In this document: positions 10,101 through 20,078 of the stretch, piece by piece | Position numbering within the stretch: the first letter of the stretch is position 1 | Layout: every line of letters begins with the position of its first letter | Origin: JAAXGX01 sp965221595 | GTDB taxonomy: Bacteria; Acidobacteriota; Vicinamibacteria; Vicinamibacterales; UBA8438 | Direction: 5' to 3' | Length of the DNA: 64,000 bases | Assembly: GCA_965221595.1 (NCBI GenBank) | Contig: OZ244900.1 | Coordinates: 3,658,001-3,722,000 of the forward strand | Translations under genes and position numbers: made by a program | Notes under the pieces: model-generated | Databases searched by the model: none | What the model was told of the DNA's origin: nothing | Seen by the model: the letters and a program-made list of their open reading frames with translations, nothing else

Positions 10101-10301
10101 GCGGCCTTCCTCCTGCCGATGGCCGTCTCGCTGGCCTTCGGGGTCATCTTCGCGACGTTCATCACGCTGGTGCTGGTCCCGACGGCCTACCTGATTGTCG
10201 AGGACCTGCGGCGGCTGGCGGGGTGGAAGGCTCTGGCCGGGCGCGAGCCGGAGGCGGCCGGCGCCCCGATTGGACCGGAGGCGGCGTCGTCGGAGACTTG
10301 A
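7107..10301 (+). CDS. RND family efflux transporter permease
   Basis: Inner-membrane proton-driven pump, 1064 aa, of the hydrophobe/amphiphile efflux class. The first membrane helix (FARNPVAANLLMVFLVAGGF) is followed by a large periplasmic loop. TM4 carries the proton-relay aspartates in GIVVDDAIIVGENVY. The second half repeats the fold, with GVVVNDSLVMVTFINRRR at the equivalent site. Length and twelve-helix layout are typical. It closes the operon after the adaptor (50 bp gap). Together with the NodT-type lipoprotein and the adaptor it makes a complete tripartite pump. The substrate cannot be predicted; related pumps move drugs, bile salts, lipids or quorum signals. Confidence 0.95.
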   Translation: MNGTIAWFARNPVAANLLMVFLVAGGFLAATRVTSEVFPEITLDRILVEVPYLGAAPEEVEEAVCVRIEEAIQGIDGVKQIVSTASEGMGSVIVEIELGADVRQVLDDIKNQVDAIDTFPEETEKPIIREMISREQVIDLAVSGAADERALKATADRIRNELSLLPAISLVEIASARPYEISIEVSEAALRRHGLTFDDVADAVRRSSLDLPGGSVRAASGEILLRTIGQAYRGDEYAELVLLTRSDGTRLLLGEVATVVDGFAETDQFARFDAEPTVLVSVFRTGDQSALEIAQLVREYVDRTRPSLPEGLSLTIWQDQSTVLDTRLTTMFRNGLGGFALVFLVLALFLELRLAFWVSLGIPIAFLGAIMLMPGLDVTVNVISLFAFILVLGIVVDDAIIVGENVYAHQERHGDGLRGAIEGGREIATPVVFAVLTTVAAFMPLLFVPGLMGKIFRIIPLVVIPCLLFSLVESLWILPAHLSHIPARRREGPLRRFQQTFANGLKQFIQRVYRPVLELSLQWRYLTAAVGVSTLILTGGMVLGGWTSFHFFPSIEADFMSASITMPQGTPVSDTADAVGRLEAGAERLRRELREETGTDYFRHTYTAIGDQPMAAREGGPADGLVNTSAAHLGEVTIELLPSQQRALSSEQLSNRWREVTGPIPQAVDVSFNASIMQPGDDIDVMLVGSDMERLRAAADDVKAELGAYAGVYGIADSFRAGKREMKLGIRPAAETLGLTLEDLGRQVRQAFYGEEAQRIQRGRDDIRVMVRYPADQRRSLGDLENMRIRTPGGGEVPFSQVAAVEPGRGFASIKRVDRNRAVNVTAAVDETVTSSGTVVADLQTRILPAVLPRHPGVFYVFEGMQAEQEDAVGGLQAGFVVALLAIFALLAVPLKSYLQPLIIMSAIPFGLVGAVWGHIIMGLNVTFMSMFGLVALSGVVVNDSLVMVTFINRRRAVHADLGAAIRDAGVARFRPILLTSLTTFFGLAPLMLERSVDAAFLLPMAVSLAFGVIFATFITLVLVPTAYLIVEDLRRLAGWKALAGREPEAAGAPIGPEAASSET

Positions 10302-10311
10302 CGGCGCGCTG

Positions 10312-10338
10312 CGTGGGCGGGTTCAGCTCGCGCCCACG
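10312..10338. terminator. Hairpin between convergent genes
   Basis: An 8-bp perfect stem, CGTGGGCG/CGCCCACG, with an 11-base loop lies at the meeting point of the RND permease (+) and the TlpA-like gene (-), overlapping the last codons of the latter. No T-run follows, so it is only a possible bidirectional terminator. Confidence 0.4.
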
Positions 10339-11156
10339 ACCTCGGCAACCACGCGCTCGGCGAGCGGCGGGCTGATCCCGCATGAGGCATCGTTGATGCG
10401 GCACTGCGCCAGCGTCAGCGCGCAGCCGCACGGACAACCTTCCTCGTTGAGCCGCTGCAGCACGCGCTCCTTCTGGTCGGCCGTCAACTCGGACAGGTCC
10501 AGCCCGGGGATGCTGGTGGCATGCGCGGCGTTGACGAGGCGCGTCGCGTCGTTGCCGTCGATGAGCTCGACCGCGACCGTGGTCGAGAGCGACGTGAGGT
10601 GGCGGACCTCCTGCTCGAACACCGCCGGGCTCACAAGGCCGACGTGCGTCTGGACGATGCGGCCCTGCGGATCGACGATGAACGACGTGGGGAGCGCGAA
10701 CACGCCGGGGAACTGCCGGTTCAGCTCAGGGGTCGCCATGACGACCGGATAGTTCATCCCTGCCGCGCGGGCGAACGCGGCGACGTTCGCCGGGTCCCCC
10801 TCGTCGGTCGAGATGCCGACGACCTGGAGCTGGTCGGGATAGCGCGCCTGGAGCTCGATCAGATCCGGAATCTCTTCTCGGCAGGGTCCGCACCAGGTGG
10901 CCCAGTAGTTCACGAGGGTGACCTTGCCGCGCCAGTCGCTCATCGACAACGTGCGGCCGTCCAGCGTCCGCATCGCGACGTCGGCGACCGGCACCGGCTC
11001 GCGCAGCAGCTCGATGGTCGCCCCGGCGGGCATGTCGAAAAGCGGCTCCGGGCCGTCGGCGACCACGTCGGGCGCCTCTCCGACCGTGCCGCACCCGGCC
11101 ACAAGCACGCCGGCGACGATCCCGGCCAACACCGGCTCCGGACGCAACAGTCTCAT
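10323..11156 (-). CDS. TlpA/ResA-like thioredoxin-fold lipoprotein with C-terminal Cys-rich module
   Basis: Periplasmic thiol-disulfide protein of 277 aa. The N-terminal lipobox LVAGC makes C22 the likely lipidated cysteine. Residues about 55-190 form a TlpA/AhpC-TSA-like thioredoxin fold with the active-site motif WCGPC (C89 and C92) and the cis-proline region ALPTSFIVDPQGRI. After a linker the C-terminus holds five cysteines in 20 residues, C241, C243, C245, C252 and C259, in GCPCGCALTLAQC. That arrangement suggests a small metal- or disulfide-binding module. It probably reduces periplasmic disulfides, for example apocytochrome c (inference from family). The gene is monocistronic and convergent with the RND permease. 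Confidence 0.88.
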   Translation of the reverse strand: MRLLRPEPVLAGIVAGVLVAGCGTVGEAPDVVADGPEPLFDMPAGATIELLREPVPVADVAMRTLDGRTLSMSDWRGKVTLVNYWATWCGPCREEIPDLIELQARYPDQLQVVGISTDEGDPANVAAFARAAGMNYPVVMATPELNRQFPGVFALPTSFIVDPQGRIVQTHVGLVSPAVFEQEVRHLTSLSTTVAVELIDGNDATRLVNAAHATSIPGLDLSELTADQKERVLQRLNEEGCPCGCALTLAQCRINDASCGISPPLAERVVAEVVGAS

Positions 11157-11409
11157 CGGCTCCCCACCCTTCCGCGTCGCCTCATTCTATTGCGATCCGG
11201 CCGGCGGGGCCTACCAGGGCTTCCACGAACTAGAGAATCGGCCGGTGGCGGCATGGTGTGTTCCGGGACAGGAGAGGATCGGTTACCCGGCCGCGTGGAT
11301 CACCGCGACAAGCGATTCTACCGCTATCATGGGCGCCAGGCGACTCGACACGCGGTGGCGGAGGCCGGGGCCGGTCGCCGGCGCGAGGAGTGCGAGCAGG
11401 CAGGGGAGG

Positions 11410-11670
11410 ATGACCAGCAGTCCCGATCCGGCCGAGCCGCGGATCCGTACCTGGGTGTGGGCGGTCTACGTCCTGCTCTTCGCGCTGTCAGTGCCGTGGT
11501 ATCTGCCGGCCGGCGGGCCGTTGCGCCTCTGGTTCGGGCTGCCGCACTGGGTTGTCCTGTCGTTGTCGGCCTGCCTGGCGGTGGCGCTCTTCACCGTGTA
11601 TGTCGTCGCACGCCACTGGCCCGCGCCCCCCGCGGCGCGGGACCTCGACGACCCGGAGGGGCCGCGGTGA
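11410..11670 (+). CDS. Small membrane protein, DUF3311/YhdT-like partner of SSS transporter
   Basis: Membrane protein of 86 aa with two hydrophobic helices (about residues 14-32 and 42-64: WAVYVLLFALSVPWYL and HWVVLSLSACLAVALFTVYV). It lies directly before a sodium:solute symporter and overlaps its GTG start by 4 bases. This size, topology and coupling match the DUF3311/YhdT small proteins that pair with PanF-like symporters, and it probably stabilises or modulates the carrier. AGGGGAGG abuts the ATG. A 253 bp gap upstream separates it from the divergent TlpA-like gene and should hold its promoter; no clear -35/-10 boxes were recognised there. Confidence 0.72.
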   Translation: MTSSPDPAEPRIRTWVWAVYVLLFALSVPWYLPAGGPLRLWFGLPHWVVLSLSACLAVALFTVYVVARHWPAPPAARDLDDPEGPR

Positions 11671-13166
11671 ACACGTCCCTCGCGCTCGGCGCCGGCGTGG
11701 CGGTCGTCGCCTACCTGGCGGTGCTTATCGGCGTCGGCTACGCGACCCGAAGGCGGAGCCGCGGGGCGGACCTCGGCGAGTTCTACCTGGCCGGACGGAA
11801 CCTCGGCGGCTTCGTCCTGCTGCTGACGCTCTACGCCACGCAGTACAGCGGCAACACGCTGCTCGGCTACCCGGGCGAGGCGTTCCGGCTCGGCTACGCG
11901 TGGGTGATGAGCGTCGGCTTCATGATGGCGATCATCGTCGTCTACCTCGTCTTCGCCCCGCGCCTGCAGGCCGTCGCCCGGCGGCATGCATTCGTCACGC
12001 CCGGCGACTGGATCGCGCACCGCTTCGGGTCGCCGCCGCTGACTTTGGTCGCCAACGTGCTGCTGGTGGTGGCCATCTCGAACTACCTTCTGGCGCAACT
12101 GATGGCGATGGGCCACGTAACCGAGGGCCTCTCGGGCGGAGTCGTGCCCTACTGGGCAGGCGTGGTGCTGCTGACCCTCGTGGTCATCGTCTACGAGACC
12201 GTGGGCGGCATGCGCGCCGTGGCGTGGACCGACTGCGTGCAGGGGATCATGCTGCTGGTCGGACTCGCCGGCCTGCTGCTGGCCGTCGTGCCGACCCCCG
12301 CCCATCTTGCCGAGCTGACGGTGATCGTTGCCGCCACGGCCCCCGACAAGGTGGCCGTGCCCGGCTGGGACGTCTCGCGCAACTGGTTCAGCACGCTCCT
12401 TCTCATCGGCTTCTCCGGCGCGGTGTATCCGCACGCCATCCAGCGCATCTACGCGGCCCGCGACGCGGCCACCCTCAAGCGCGCCTTCAGCGTCATGGTG
12501 TTCCTGCCGCTGGTGACAACCGGCGTCATGTTCATGGTCGGCATTCTCGCCATCGGCGAGCTGCCGGCGGGCGGCGACGCGGATCAGGTGATGCCGGCCC
12601 TGCTGACCGCCTGGAGCACCCGTTCGGTGCTGCTCTTCGGGCTCTGCGTCATGGTGATTACGGCGGTCGTGGCGGCGGTCATGTCGACGGCCGACTCGGT
12701 GCTGCTGAGCCTCTCCTCGATCCTCGCCAAGGACATCGTCGGCGCGACCCTGCTCCGGGACGCTTCCGAGGACCGGCTCACGCGCGCGGGCAAGCGGCTC
12801 TCGTGGGGCGTCGTCGGCGTGCTCGTGGTCATCGCGCTGTCCCCGCGCGTGACGCTTTGGGGCCTGACCGAGATCAAGATGGAGATCCTGGCACAGGTGG
12901 CGCCGCTGTTCGTCCTCGGCGTCACCTGGCGCCGCCTGTCAACGCCCGCGGCGCTGGGTGGGATGCTGACCGGCTGCGCCACCTACGCCGGCCTGCTGCT
13001 CGCCGGCCGGCCGGAAGTGTGGGACGTGCACGCGGGCATCGTCGCGCTCGGCGTCAACGTGGCCGTCTGCGCGGGCGTCACGCAGTGGGGGCCGCAGCCC
13101 GCCCGGACCGCCGAGCGTACCGGCAACGCCGCGGCGCTGCGACCCGCCCGCGGGACTCAGCGGTAG
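11667..13166 (+). CDS. Sodium:solute symporter (SSS) family protein
   Basis: Secondary transporter of 499 aa with about 13 membrane helices, a Na+-coupled carrier of the SSF/SSS (PanF/PutP) superfamily. Family marks include the early EFYLAGRNLGG motif, TLYATQYSGNTLLG in TM2, the ETVGGMRAVAWTDCVQGI segment around TM6, and AAVMSTADSVLLSLSS near TM9. The GTG at 11667 overlaps the stop of the small DUF3311-like partner, so both are made together. Its 3' end runs 10 bp into the convergent YfcC-type gene. The substrate is not evident; related carriers take up pantothenate, proline, sugars or short acids. Confidence 0.9.
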   Translation: MNTSLALGAGVAVVAYLAVLIGVGYATRRRSRGADLGEFYLAGRNLGGFVLLLTLYATQYSGNTLLGYPGEAFRLGYAWVMSVGFMMAIIVVYLVFAPRLQAVARRHAFVTPGDWIAHRFGSPPLTLVANVLLVVAISNYLLAQLMAMGHVTEGLSGGVVPYWAGVVLLTLVVIVYETVGGMRAVAWTDCVQGIMLLVGLAGLLLAVVPTPAHLAELTVIVAATAPDKVAVPGWDVSRNWFSTLLLIGFSGAVYPHAIQRIYAARDAATLKRAFSVMVFLPLVTTGVMFMVGILAIGELPAGGDADQVMPALLTAWSTRSVLLFGLCVMVITAVVAAVMSTADSVLLSLSSILAKDIVGATLLRDASEDRLTRAGKRLSWGVVGVLVVIALSPRVTLWGLTEIKMEILAQVAPLFVLGVTWRRLSTPAALGGMLTGCATYAGLLLAGRPEVWDVHAGIVALGVNVAVCAGVTQWGPQPARTAERTGNAAALRPARGTQR

Positions 13167-14530
13167 CCCAGCTCGACGGCCGCCACGAGGGCCAACCCTG
13201 CCACGAGATACAGCTTGACGAGCAGCGGCAGGACGAAGGCCAGCCAGCGCTGGTAGGGAATCCGGGCCAGCGCCAGCATCCCCATCAGCAGCGCGTTGGT
13301 GGGGACCAGCAGGTTCGTGAAGCCGTCGCCGAACTGGTAGGCGAGCACCGCCGTCTGGCGGGTCACGCCGGTCAGGTCGGCCAGCGGCGCCATGATCGGC
13401 ATCGTCACGTACGCCTGGCCGGACCCGGACGGGACGAACAGATTGCATATCGTCTGGACCGCCAGCATGCCGACGGCCGCGGCGTGAGCCGGCAGCGCGC
13501 CCAGCGGCGTCGCCAGCCCGTGGATGATCGTGTCGATCACGCGCGCGTCCGAGAGCACGACCTCGATGGTCCGCGCGAAGCCGATGAGCAGCGCCGTCGC
13601 GGTCATCTCCCCCGCGCCGGCCAGGAACGCGCGCGCTGCACTGTTCGGGCCGAGGCGTCCGATGAGCGCGGCCAGAAGCCCGATGCCCAGGAACACCGCT
13701 GACAGCTCGACGAGGTACCAGCCGCGGGCCGCCACCCCGTAAACGAAAAGGCCGATGCCGCCCATCAGCACCGCGACGACCGTCGCGCGCCGCGCCGTGA
13801 ACCGCACGCCTGCGGGCGGTTCAAAACCGGCTGCGTAGTCGACGTCGGCCACCAGACTCCGGCCGGGGTCGCTGCGCACGCGTGCCGCGTAGCGCAGGAG
13901 GTGCTGCACGCCGACCGCCAGGCAGATGACCAGCAGCGCCCAGCGCACCCCCTGCCCGGAGGTGAGCTCGAGGCCCGCGATGTCCTGGGCAATCAGCACG
14001 GTGAAGGGATTGATGGCGGCGCAGGCGTAGCCGACCGCAGCGCCCACATAGATGATGCCGACGGCCACCACGGCGTCGAGCTTCAGCGCCAGGCACATCG
14101 CCACCAGGATCGGCACGAAGGGCATGTACTCCTCGGCCATGCCGACCGTGGACGAGCCGACCGAAAACAGCGCGGCCATGCCGGCCACCAGCCACGCGGG
14201 CCGGGCGCCCAGCCGCGCGATGGCCCAGCCGATCACCGCGTCGATGGCGCCGGTGGCCCGCACGACGCGGATGACGCCCCCGACGAGGAAGACGAAGAAG
14301 ATGATTGCCTGCGCCGCGGCCAACCCGGCCGGCACGGCGGTCAGGAACGCCAGGGGCGGCAGCGGATCCGCCTCCACGACGTGGTAGGTGCCCTCGACGA
14401 CCTGCCGACCGTCGCGCTCGAACTCACCGGCCGGGATGACGTAGCTCGCGGCCTGGGCGAGCAGGATCAGCAGGAAGATGAGGACAATCGAGTCGGGCAG
14501 GCGGCGCGCGGCGGAGTCCGGAGAACGCAT
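13157..14530 (-). CDS. YfcC/DcuC-type basic amino acid or C4-dicarboxylate carrier
   Basis: Integral membrane carrier of 457 aa. The beginning has the YfcC family pattern: a first helix (DSIVLIFLLILLAQAASYVI) followed by PAGEFERDG and EGTYHVVEADP, then a re-entrant helix FFVFLVGGVIRVVRATGAID. Two inverted halves follow, with SVGSSTVGMAEEYMPFVPIL in the first and CNLFVPSGSGQAYVTMPIM in the second, both typical of the DcuC/ion-transporter superfamily. The ATG at 14530 was chosen because the membrane domain starts at once; a longer frame upstream would run through a GC-rich repeat. It is convergent with the SSS gene. The substrate is unknown. Confidence 0.87.
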   Translation of the reverse strand: MRSPDSAARRLPDSIVLIFLLILLAQAASYVIPAGEFERDGRQVVEGTYHVVEADPLPPLAFLTAVPAGLAAAQAIIFFVFLVGGVIRVVRATGAIDAVIGWAIARLGARPAWLVAGMAALFSVGSSTVGMAEEYMPFVPILVAMCLALKLDAVVAVGIIYVGAAVGYACAAINPFTVLIAQDIAGLELTSGQGVRWALLVICLAVGVQHLLRYAARVRSDPGRSLVADVDYAAGFEPPAGVRFTARRATVVAVLMGGIGLFVYGVAARGWYLVELSAVFLGIGLLAALIGRLGPNSAARAFLAGAGEMTATALLIGFARTIEVVLSDARVIDTIIHGLATPLGALPAHAAAVGMLAVQTICNLFVPSGSGQAYVTMPIMAPLADLTGVTRQTAVLAYQFGDGFTNLLVPTNALLMGMLALARIPYQRWLAFVLPLLVKLYLVAGLALVAAVELGYR

Positions 14531-14537
14531 CCTTGTC

Positions 14538-14611
14538 TCGACGGGGCTGCGCCCCGCACCCCCGGCGTCCGCTTGCGGGGACCCCATAGCCCCGCGCCGC
14601 TCCCGCCGAGG
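14538..14611 (+). repeat. GC-rich interspersed repeat, copy 1
   Basis: This ~70 bp sequence begins GGGGCTGCGCCCC, contains the core CGGCGTCCGCTTGCGGG, and ends GCCCCGCGCCGCTCCCGCCG. It recurs at 14671-14728 (shorter) and, inverted, at 60651-60722, with close to 90% identity to the last by eye. It lies between the YfcC-type and CurA-like genes. It has no coding sense and short internal inverted repeats, and looks like a REP-type element. Confidence 0.6.
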
Positions 14612-14670
14612 CGCGCCGTGCGCGCCCTGCGGTCTGCACGGTGCCATGGCTCAGACCGCTCGCAGCGCAA

Positions 14671-14728
14671 AACGGCTGCGCCCCGCACCCCCGGACGTCC
14701 GCTTGCGGAGGATCCCATGGCCCCGCGC
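14671..14728 (+). repeat. GC-rich interspersed repeat, copy 2
   Basis: Second copy, about 60 bases after the first: it repeats GGCTGCGCCCCGCACCCCC, GACGTCCGCTTGCGG and CCATGGCCCCGCGCC. The two copies fill most of the 240 bp gap before the CurA-like gene, in which no coding sequence was seen. Confidence 0.55.
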
Positions 14729-14770
14729 CTCGGCGTGGGCCTGCACCGCTGCCGCGGAGCAGACGCGAGG

Positions 14771-15802
14771 CTAGCGCGTCGGATCGTCCGAGACGCGCAC
14801 GAGCAGTTTGCCGAAGTTCTTCCCCTGCAGCAGGCCCTGGAACGCCGGCACCGCCTGCTCCAGGCCGTCGACCACGTCCTCCTTGTAGACGATGTCGCCG
14901 CTCCGGATCCACGCGCCGACGTCGCGCAGGAAATCGGCCTCGCGGTCCATGTGGTCGAACACGATGAATCCGCGGAAGGTGAGGCGGCGCACCAGCGTCA
15001 GACCCATCACGCGCGGTACGAGATTGGGGCCCGGCGGCGGCTCCGTCTGGTTGTAGTTGGCGATGCGCCCACAGATCGGGACGCGGGCGTAGGTGTTGAG
15101 CAGCGGTAGGACCGCGTCGAACACCGCCCCGCCGGCGTTCTCGAAGTAGACGTCGATGCCGTCCGGACAAGCCGCCCGGAGCGCGTCCGGCAAGGCCTCG
15201 TCGAGACGGCTCACGCAGGCGTCGAAGCCCAGCTCGCGCGTCACGTAGTCGCACTTCTCCCGGGCGCCCGCAACGCCGACCACCCGGCAGCCCTTGATGC
15301 GCGCGATCTGCCCCACCACCGCGCCGACCGCGCCGGAGGCGGCCGAGACCGCCACCGTCTCGCCCGGCCGCGGCTGCCCGATATCGAGCAGCCCCACGTA
15401 CGCCGTGTGCCCGGGCATGCCGAGGACCCCGATTGCCGTCGAGATCGGGGCAGCGGCCGGGTCCAGCTTGCGGACGCCCTGGCCGTCCGACAGCCCGTAG
15501 TCCTGCCAGCCGTTCGAGCACAGGATGAAGTCGCCGGCCTGGTAGCCCGCGAGGTTCGATTCGACCACCTGCGCCACGGTGCCGCCCACCATGGTGCCGC
15601 CGACGTCCACCGTCGGCGCGTAGCCCACGCTCTGGTTCATGCGGCCGCGCATGTAGGGATCGAGCGACAGATAGATGGTGCGGCTGAGCAGCTGCCCGGG
15701 GCCGGGCCGCGGCACGGGCACCTCCACCAGCTCGAAGTCGCTCGCCCTGGGAGCCCCTTGCGGCCGGGCGGCAAGCGTGATCCGCCGGTTCCGATCGGGC
15801 AT
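14771..15802 (-). CDS. NADP-dependent oxidoreductase, CurA/prostaglandin reductase-like (MDR superfamily)
   Basis: Zinc-free medium-chain reductase of 343 aa, of the 2-alkenal/15-oxo-prostaglandin reductase (CurA, YfmJ) type, which reduces activated C=C bonds with NADPH. The N-terminal GroES-like domain (about 1-135) contains YLSLDPYMRGRM, diagnostic of the subfamily. The Rossmann domain has AASGAVGAVVGQIARIKGC for NADP binding. FENAGG and GRIANYN match family positions in the nucleotide site. Length is normal. The gene stands alone between repeat sequences and glnS. A detoxifying role against enals or quinones is likely; the physiological substrate is unknown. Confidence 0.92.
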   Translation of the reverse strand: MPDRNRRITLAARPQGAPRASDFELVEVPVPRPGPGQLLSRTIYLSLDPYMRGRMNQSVGYAPTVDVGGTMVGGTVAQVVESNLAGYQAGDFILCSNGWQDYGLSDGQGVRKLDPAAAPISTAIGVLGMPGHTAYVGLLDIGQPRPGETVAVSAASGAVGAVVGQIARIKGCRVVGVAGAREKCDYVTRELGFDACVSRLDEALPDALRAACPDGIDVYFENAGGAVFDAVLPLLNTYARVPICGRIANYNQTEPPPGPNLVPRVMGLTLVRRLTFRGFIVFDHMDREADFLRDVGAWIRSGDIVYKEDVVDGLEQAVPAFQGLLQGKNFGKLLVRVSDDPTR

Positions 15803-15871
15803 GACGGCCCCAGTATAGTCGACCGCCCGACCGGCCCCGGGAGGCCCCGGGGCGCGCGCCGAGGGGACGAG

Positions 15872-17586
<1,715 letters not shown>

Positions 17587-17590
<4 letters not shown>

Positions 17591-19200
17591 GCACACTCCG
17601 TCTCGGCCTCGGCGAGCCGGCCCAGCGCCCGGTCGATGCGAGCCAGACAGGCCTCGCGGCCGAGAATCTCCAGACACTCGAACAGGCCGAACCCCACCGC
17701 CTTGCCGGTCACCGCGACCCGCACGGCGTGGATGATGTGCCCGATGGCGATCGCCTCCGCTGCGACGAACCGCTGCATGGCGTCGTGCAGCGTCGGCGCG
17801 TCGAACGGGGCGACAGCCGCCAGCACCGCCCTGAACCGCACCAGGCGGTCGGCCGCACCGTTCGCCCGCAGGCGCTTGGCGAAAGCTTTCTCGTCGTACG
17901 GAAACGCGTCGTCCGGGAGAAAGAACTCCCGGTAGCCCAGGATGTCGCCGGCCACCTTGAGCCGCTCGCCGGCCGCCGCGACCACGCGCGACAGCCGGTC
18001 ACGATCGACAGGCGACGGCGGGTCGGGCAGCACGCCGCGGCGCTGCAGGAACGGCGCTGCCGCCGCCGCCCGCGCCGCGAGCGGCAGCCGCTGCATGTAA
18101 CGCTCCTCGAACGCCAGCAGCTTCGGCGGGTCGAAGCTGGCCGCCGCCTTGTTGACCCGCTCGAGCGTGAACTGCTCGATCATCTGGGGCACCGTGAACA
18201 TCTCGGTCCGATCGTCCAGCGACCAGCCCAGCAGCAGCAGGTAGTTGAGCAGGGCTTCCGGCCGGTAGCCGACGTCGCGGTAGAACGCGACGACCAGCGG
18301 GTTGAACGACTCGACCGCGACCGGCTCGCCGAGCGCTTCCCTGATGGCGGCGCCGTGCGCATGCAGCTTCCGGAAGTCGGGATGGCGCAGGTAGGTCCCC
18401 ACCTTGCGCTTGCTCAGCTTCTCGGCGCTGCCGGGCTCGGCCACGTAGGGCAGGTGCGCGTACGCGGGCAGGTCGTAGCCGAGGCCGCGGGCGATGAAGA
18501 TCTGCCGCGGTGTGTTCGAGAGGTGCTCCACCGCGCGGATCACGTGCGTGATGCGGAAGTCGTGGTCGTCGACTGCGCTCGCCAGGTGGTAGAGGCAACT
18601 GCCGTCGGCGCGCTGCACGACGTGGTCCTGCTCGAGCGCCCACTCGAACTCGACCGGCCCGCGCACCAGGTCGTCGAACGCGCACACGCCGGCGCGCGGC
18701 ATCTTCAGGCGCACCACCGCGCTGCGGCCCTGGGCCTCGAACGCGGCGGCCTGCGCGGGCGTCTCGGCCATCCAGCGCCGGCTGTAGATGAAGCGCACCT
18801 TGCCGCGCTGCGCCGCTTCGCGCTCGGCCTGAATCTCGTCCGCGCGCGCGTAGTCGCGGTAGGCGTGCCCGCCGGCGAGCAGGCGCTCGACCGCCGCCCG
18901 ATGCCGCGCCTGGCGGGCCGACTGGAAGTACGGCGCGTGCGGCCCCTCCACCTCGGGTCCCTCGTCCCAGTCGAGCCCCAGCCAGCGAAAGCCGTCCAGG
19001 ATGGGCTGCAGAGCCGCGGCGAGGTTGCGCTGGCGGTCGGTATCGTCGATACGCAGGATGAACTGTCCGCCGTGGCGCCGCGCGAACAGCCAGTTGAACA
19101 GGGCGGTCCGCACGCCGCCGATGTGCAGGTAGCCGGTCGGGCTGGGCGCAAACCGCGTGCGGACGCTCACGCCCACCCCTGTTGTATCATCACGCGTCAT
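17587..19200 (-). CDS. gltX: Glutamyl-tRNA synthetase
   Basis: Class Ib glutamate-tRNA ligase, 537 aa as annotated. HIGH motif: FAPSPTGYLHIGG; KMSKS-type motif: EKLSKRKVG at about residue 265. LRIDDTDRQRN and GLDWDEGPE are typical bacterial GluRS. The C-terminal helical anticodon-binding domain is present. The first ATG (19200) has no evident ribosome site and shares its bases with the ATG of the divergent hydrolase; a GTG at 19170 just before VRTRFAPSPTG gives the more usual N-terminus and cannot be excluded. Downstream it overlaps glnS by 4 bases. With a GlnRS present, this enzyme is presumably glutamate-specific (inference). Confidence 0.96.
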
Positions 19201-20038
19201 GAAGCTTAACAGCCCGTGGCAAAAGTCCCGGCTGCATTCGACGGGCGCTGCATCCCGCCTGACTGCGTTGCTCCTCGGTCGACCAGGCCCGACAGGCTTC
19301 CTCGTCGCGCCTGGCCAGGCGGGCGGTCCCATTCTCGCGTCGTTGTTCGCCGTATCGACTGTGGCGGCGGCGGCCCTGGCGGCGCAGTCGGGCGCTGCGC
19401 CGCGCATCGAAGGCGCGGCCATCGACGTGCCCGGGCACGGGCGGATGAGCTACACCATCTCGGTGCCCCGTGACGTGCGGGAAGGCGAGCCGCGCCCGCT
19501 CGTCCTGGCGCTGCACCCCGGCGGCGGCAGCGTGGGCGGGCCCTTCCTGTACCAGATCGTCGAGCCGGCCCTCAGGGACTGGGGCGCCATCATCGTGGCG
19601 CCCGACTCGCCGAACCGGCGCTGGTCGGTGCCGTCGGCCGAGGAGTCGGTTCTCTACCTGCTGGACGACATCCTCGCGCGCCACGCCATCGACCGCGAGC
19701 GGATCCTGGTCACCGGGTTCAGCATGGGTGGCGCCGGTACCTGGTTCATGGCCACGCACCACGCGGAGCGCTTCTCAGGCGCCATCCCCATTGCCAGTGC
19801 CCCGCGCGACAACCCGCTGGACCGTATAGGGTCGATGCCGGTGCACGTGATCCACAGCCGCGACGACGAGCTCGTGCCCATCGAGCCCGCCCGTGAGGCT
19901 GCCCGCACGCTCGCGGAGCTCGGCCACCCGGCGGAGTTCACGGAGTTGACGGGCGTAGGCCACTACACGATGGGCGGCTACGTCGAGGCGCTCCGGCAGG
20001 CCGGCGCCTGGATGCAGGCGCAGTGGGACCGGCGCTGA
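19199..20038 (+). CDS. Secreted alpha/beta-hydrolase, PHB-depolymerase/dienelactone-hydrolase-like
   Basis: Alpha/beta-hydrolase of about 279 aa. The oxyanion-side motif LHPGGGSVGG, nucleophile elbow GFSMGGAG, acid in HSRDDELVP and catalytic histidine in GVGHYTMGG are all in order, as in small esterases/phospholipases of the DLH/PHB-depolymerase group. A hydrophobic signal (ILASLFAVSTVAAAALAAQ) begins about 40 residues in. The first 40 codons lie inside a repeat element (19211-19326) and look non-native, so the true start may be an alternative codon near 19330, or the element may have replaced the original 5' end. The assigned ATG overlaps the divergent gltX ATG. Function is a generic ester hydrolase; the substrate is unknown. 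Confidence 0.8.
   Translation: MKLNSPWQKSRLHSTGAASRLTALLLGRPGPTGFLVAPGQAGGPILASLFAVSTVAAAALAAQSGAAPRIEGAAIDVPGHGRMSYTISVPRDVREGEPRPLVLALHPGGGSVGGPFLYQIVEPALRDWGAIIVAPDSPNRRWSVPSAEESVLYLLDDILARHAIDRERILVTGFSMGGAGTWFMATHHAERFSGAIPIASAPRDNPLDRIGSMPVHVIHSRDDELVPIEPAREAARTLAELGHPAEFTELTGVGHYTMGGYVEALRQAGAWMQAQWDRR
19211..19326 (+). repeat. MITE-like interspersed repeat, copy A (truncated)
   Basis: About 116 bp beginning AGCCCGTGGCAA and ending CCAGGCGGGCG match, in reverse complement and at roughly 80% identity by eye, the element at 51981-52135. Shared blocks include GCTGCATTCGACG, CCCGCCTGACTGCG and CTCGTCGCG. This copy lacks the far end with the second inverted terminus. It supplies the 5' coding bases of the hydrolase gene. 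Confidence 0.6.
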
Positions 20039-20078
20039 CGCCGGCCGCCGGCCACAGGCTGCCGACGGTGGCCGACCC

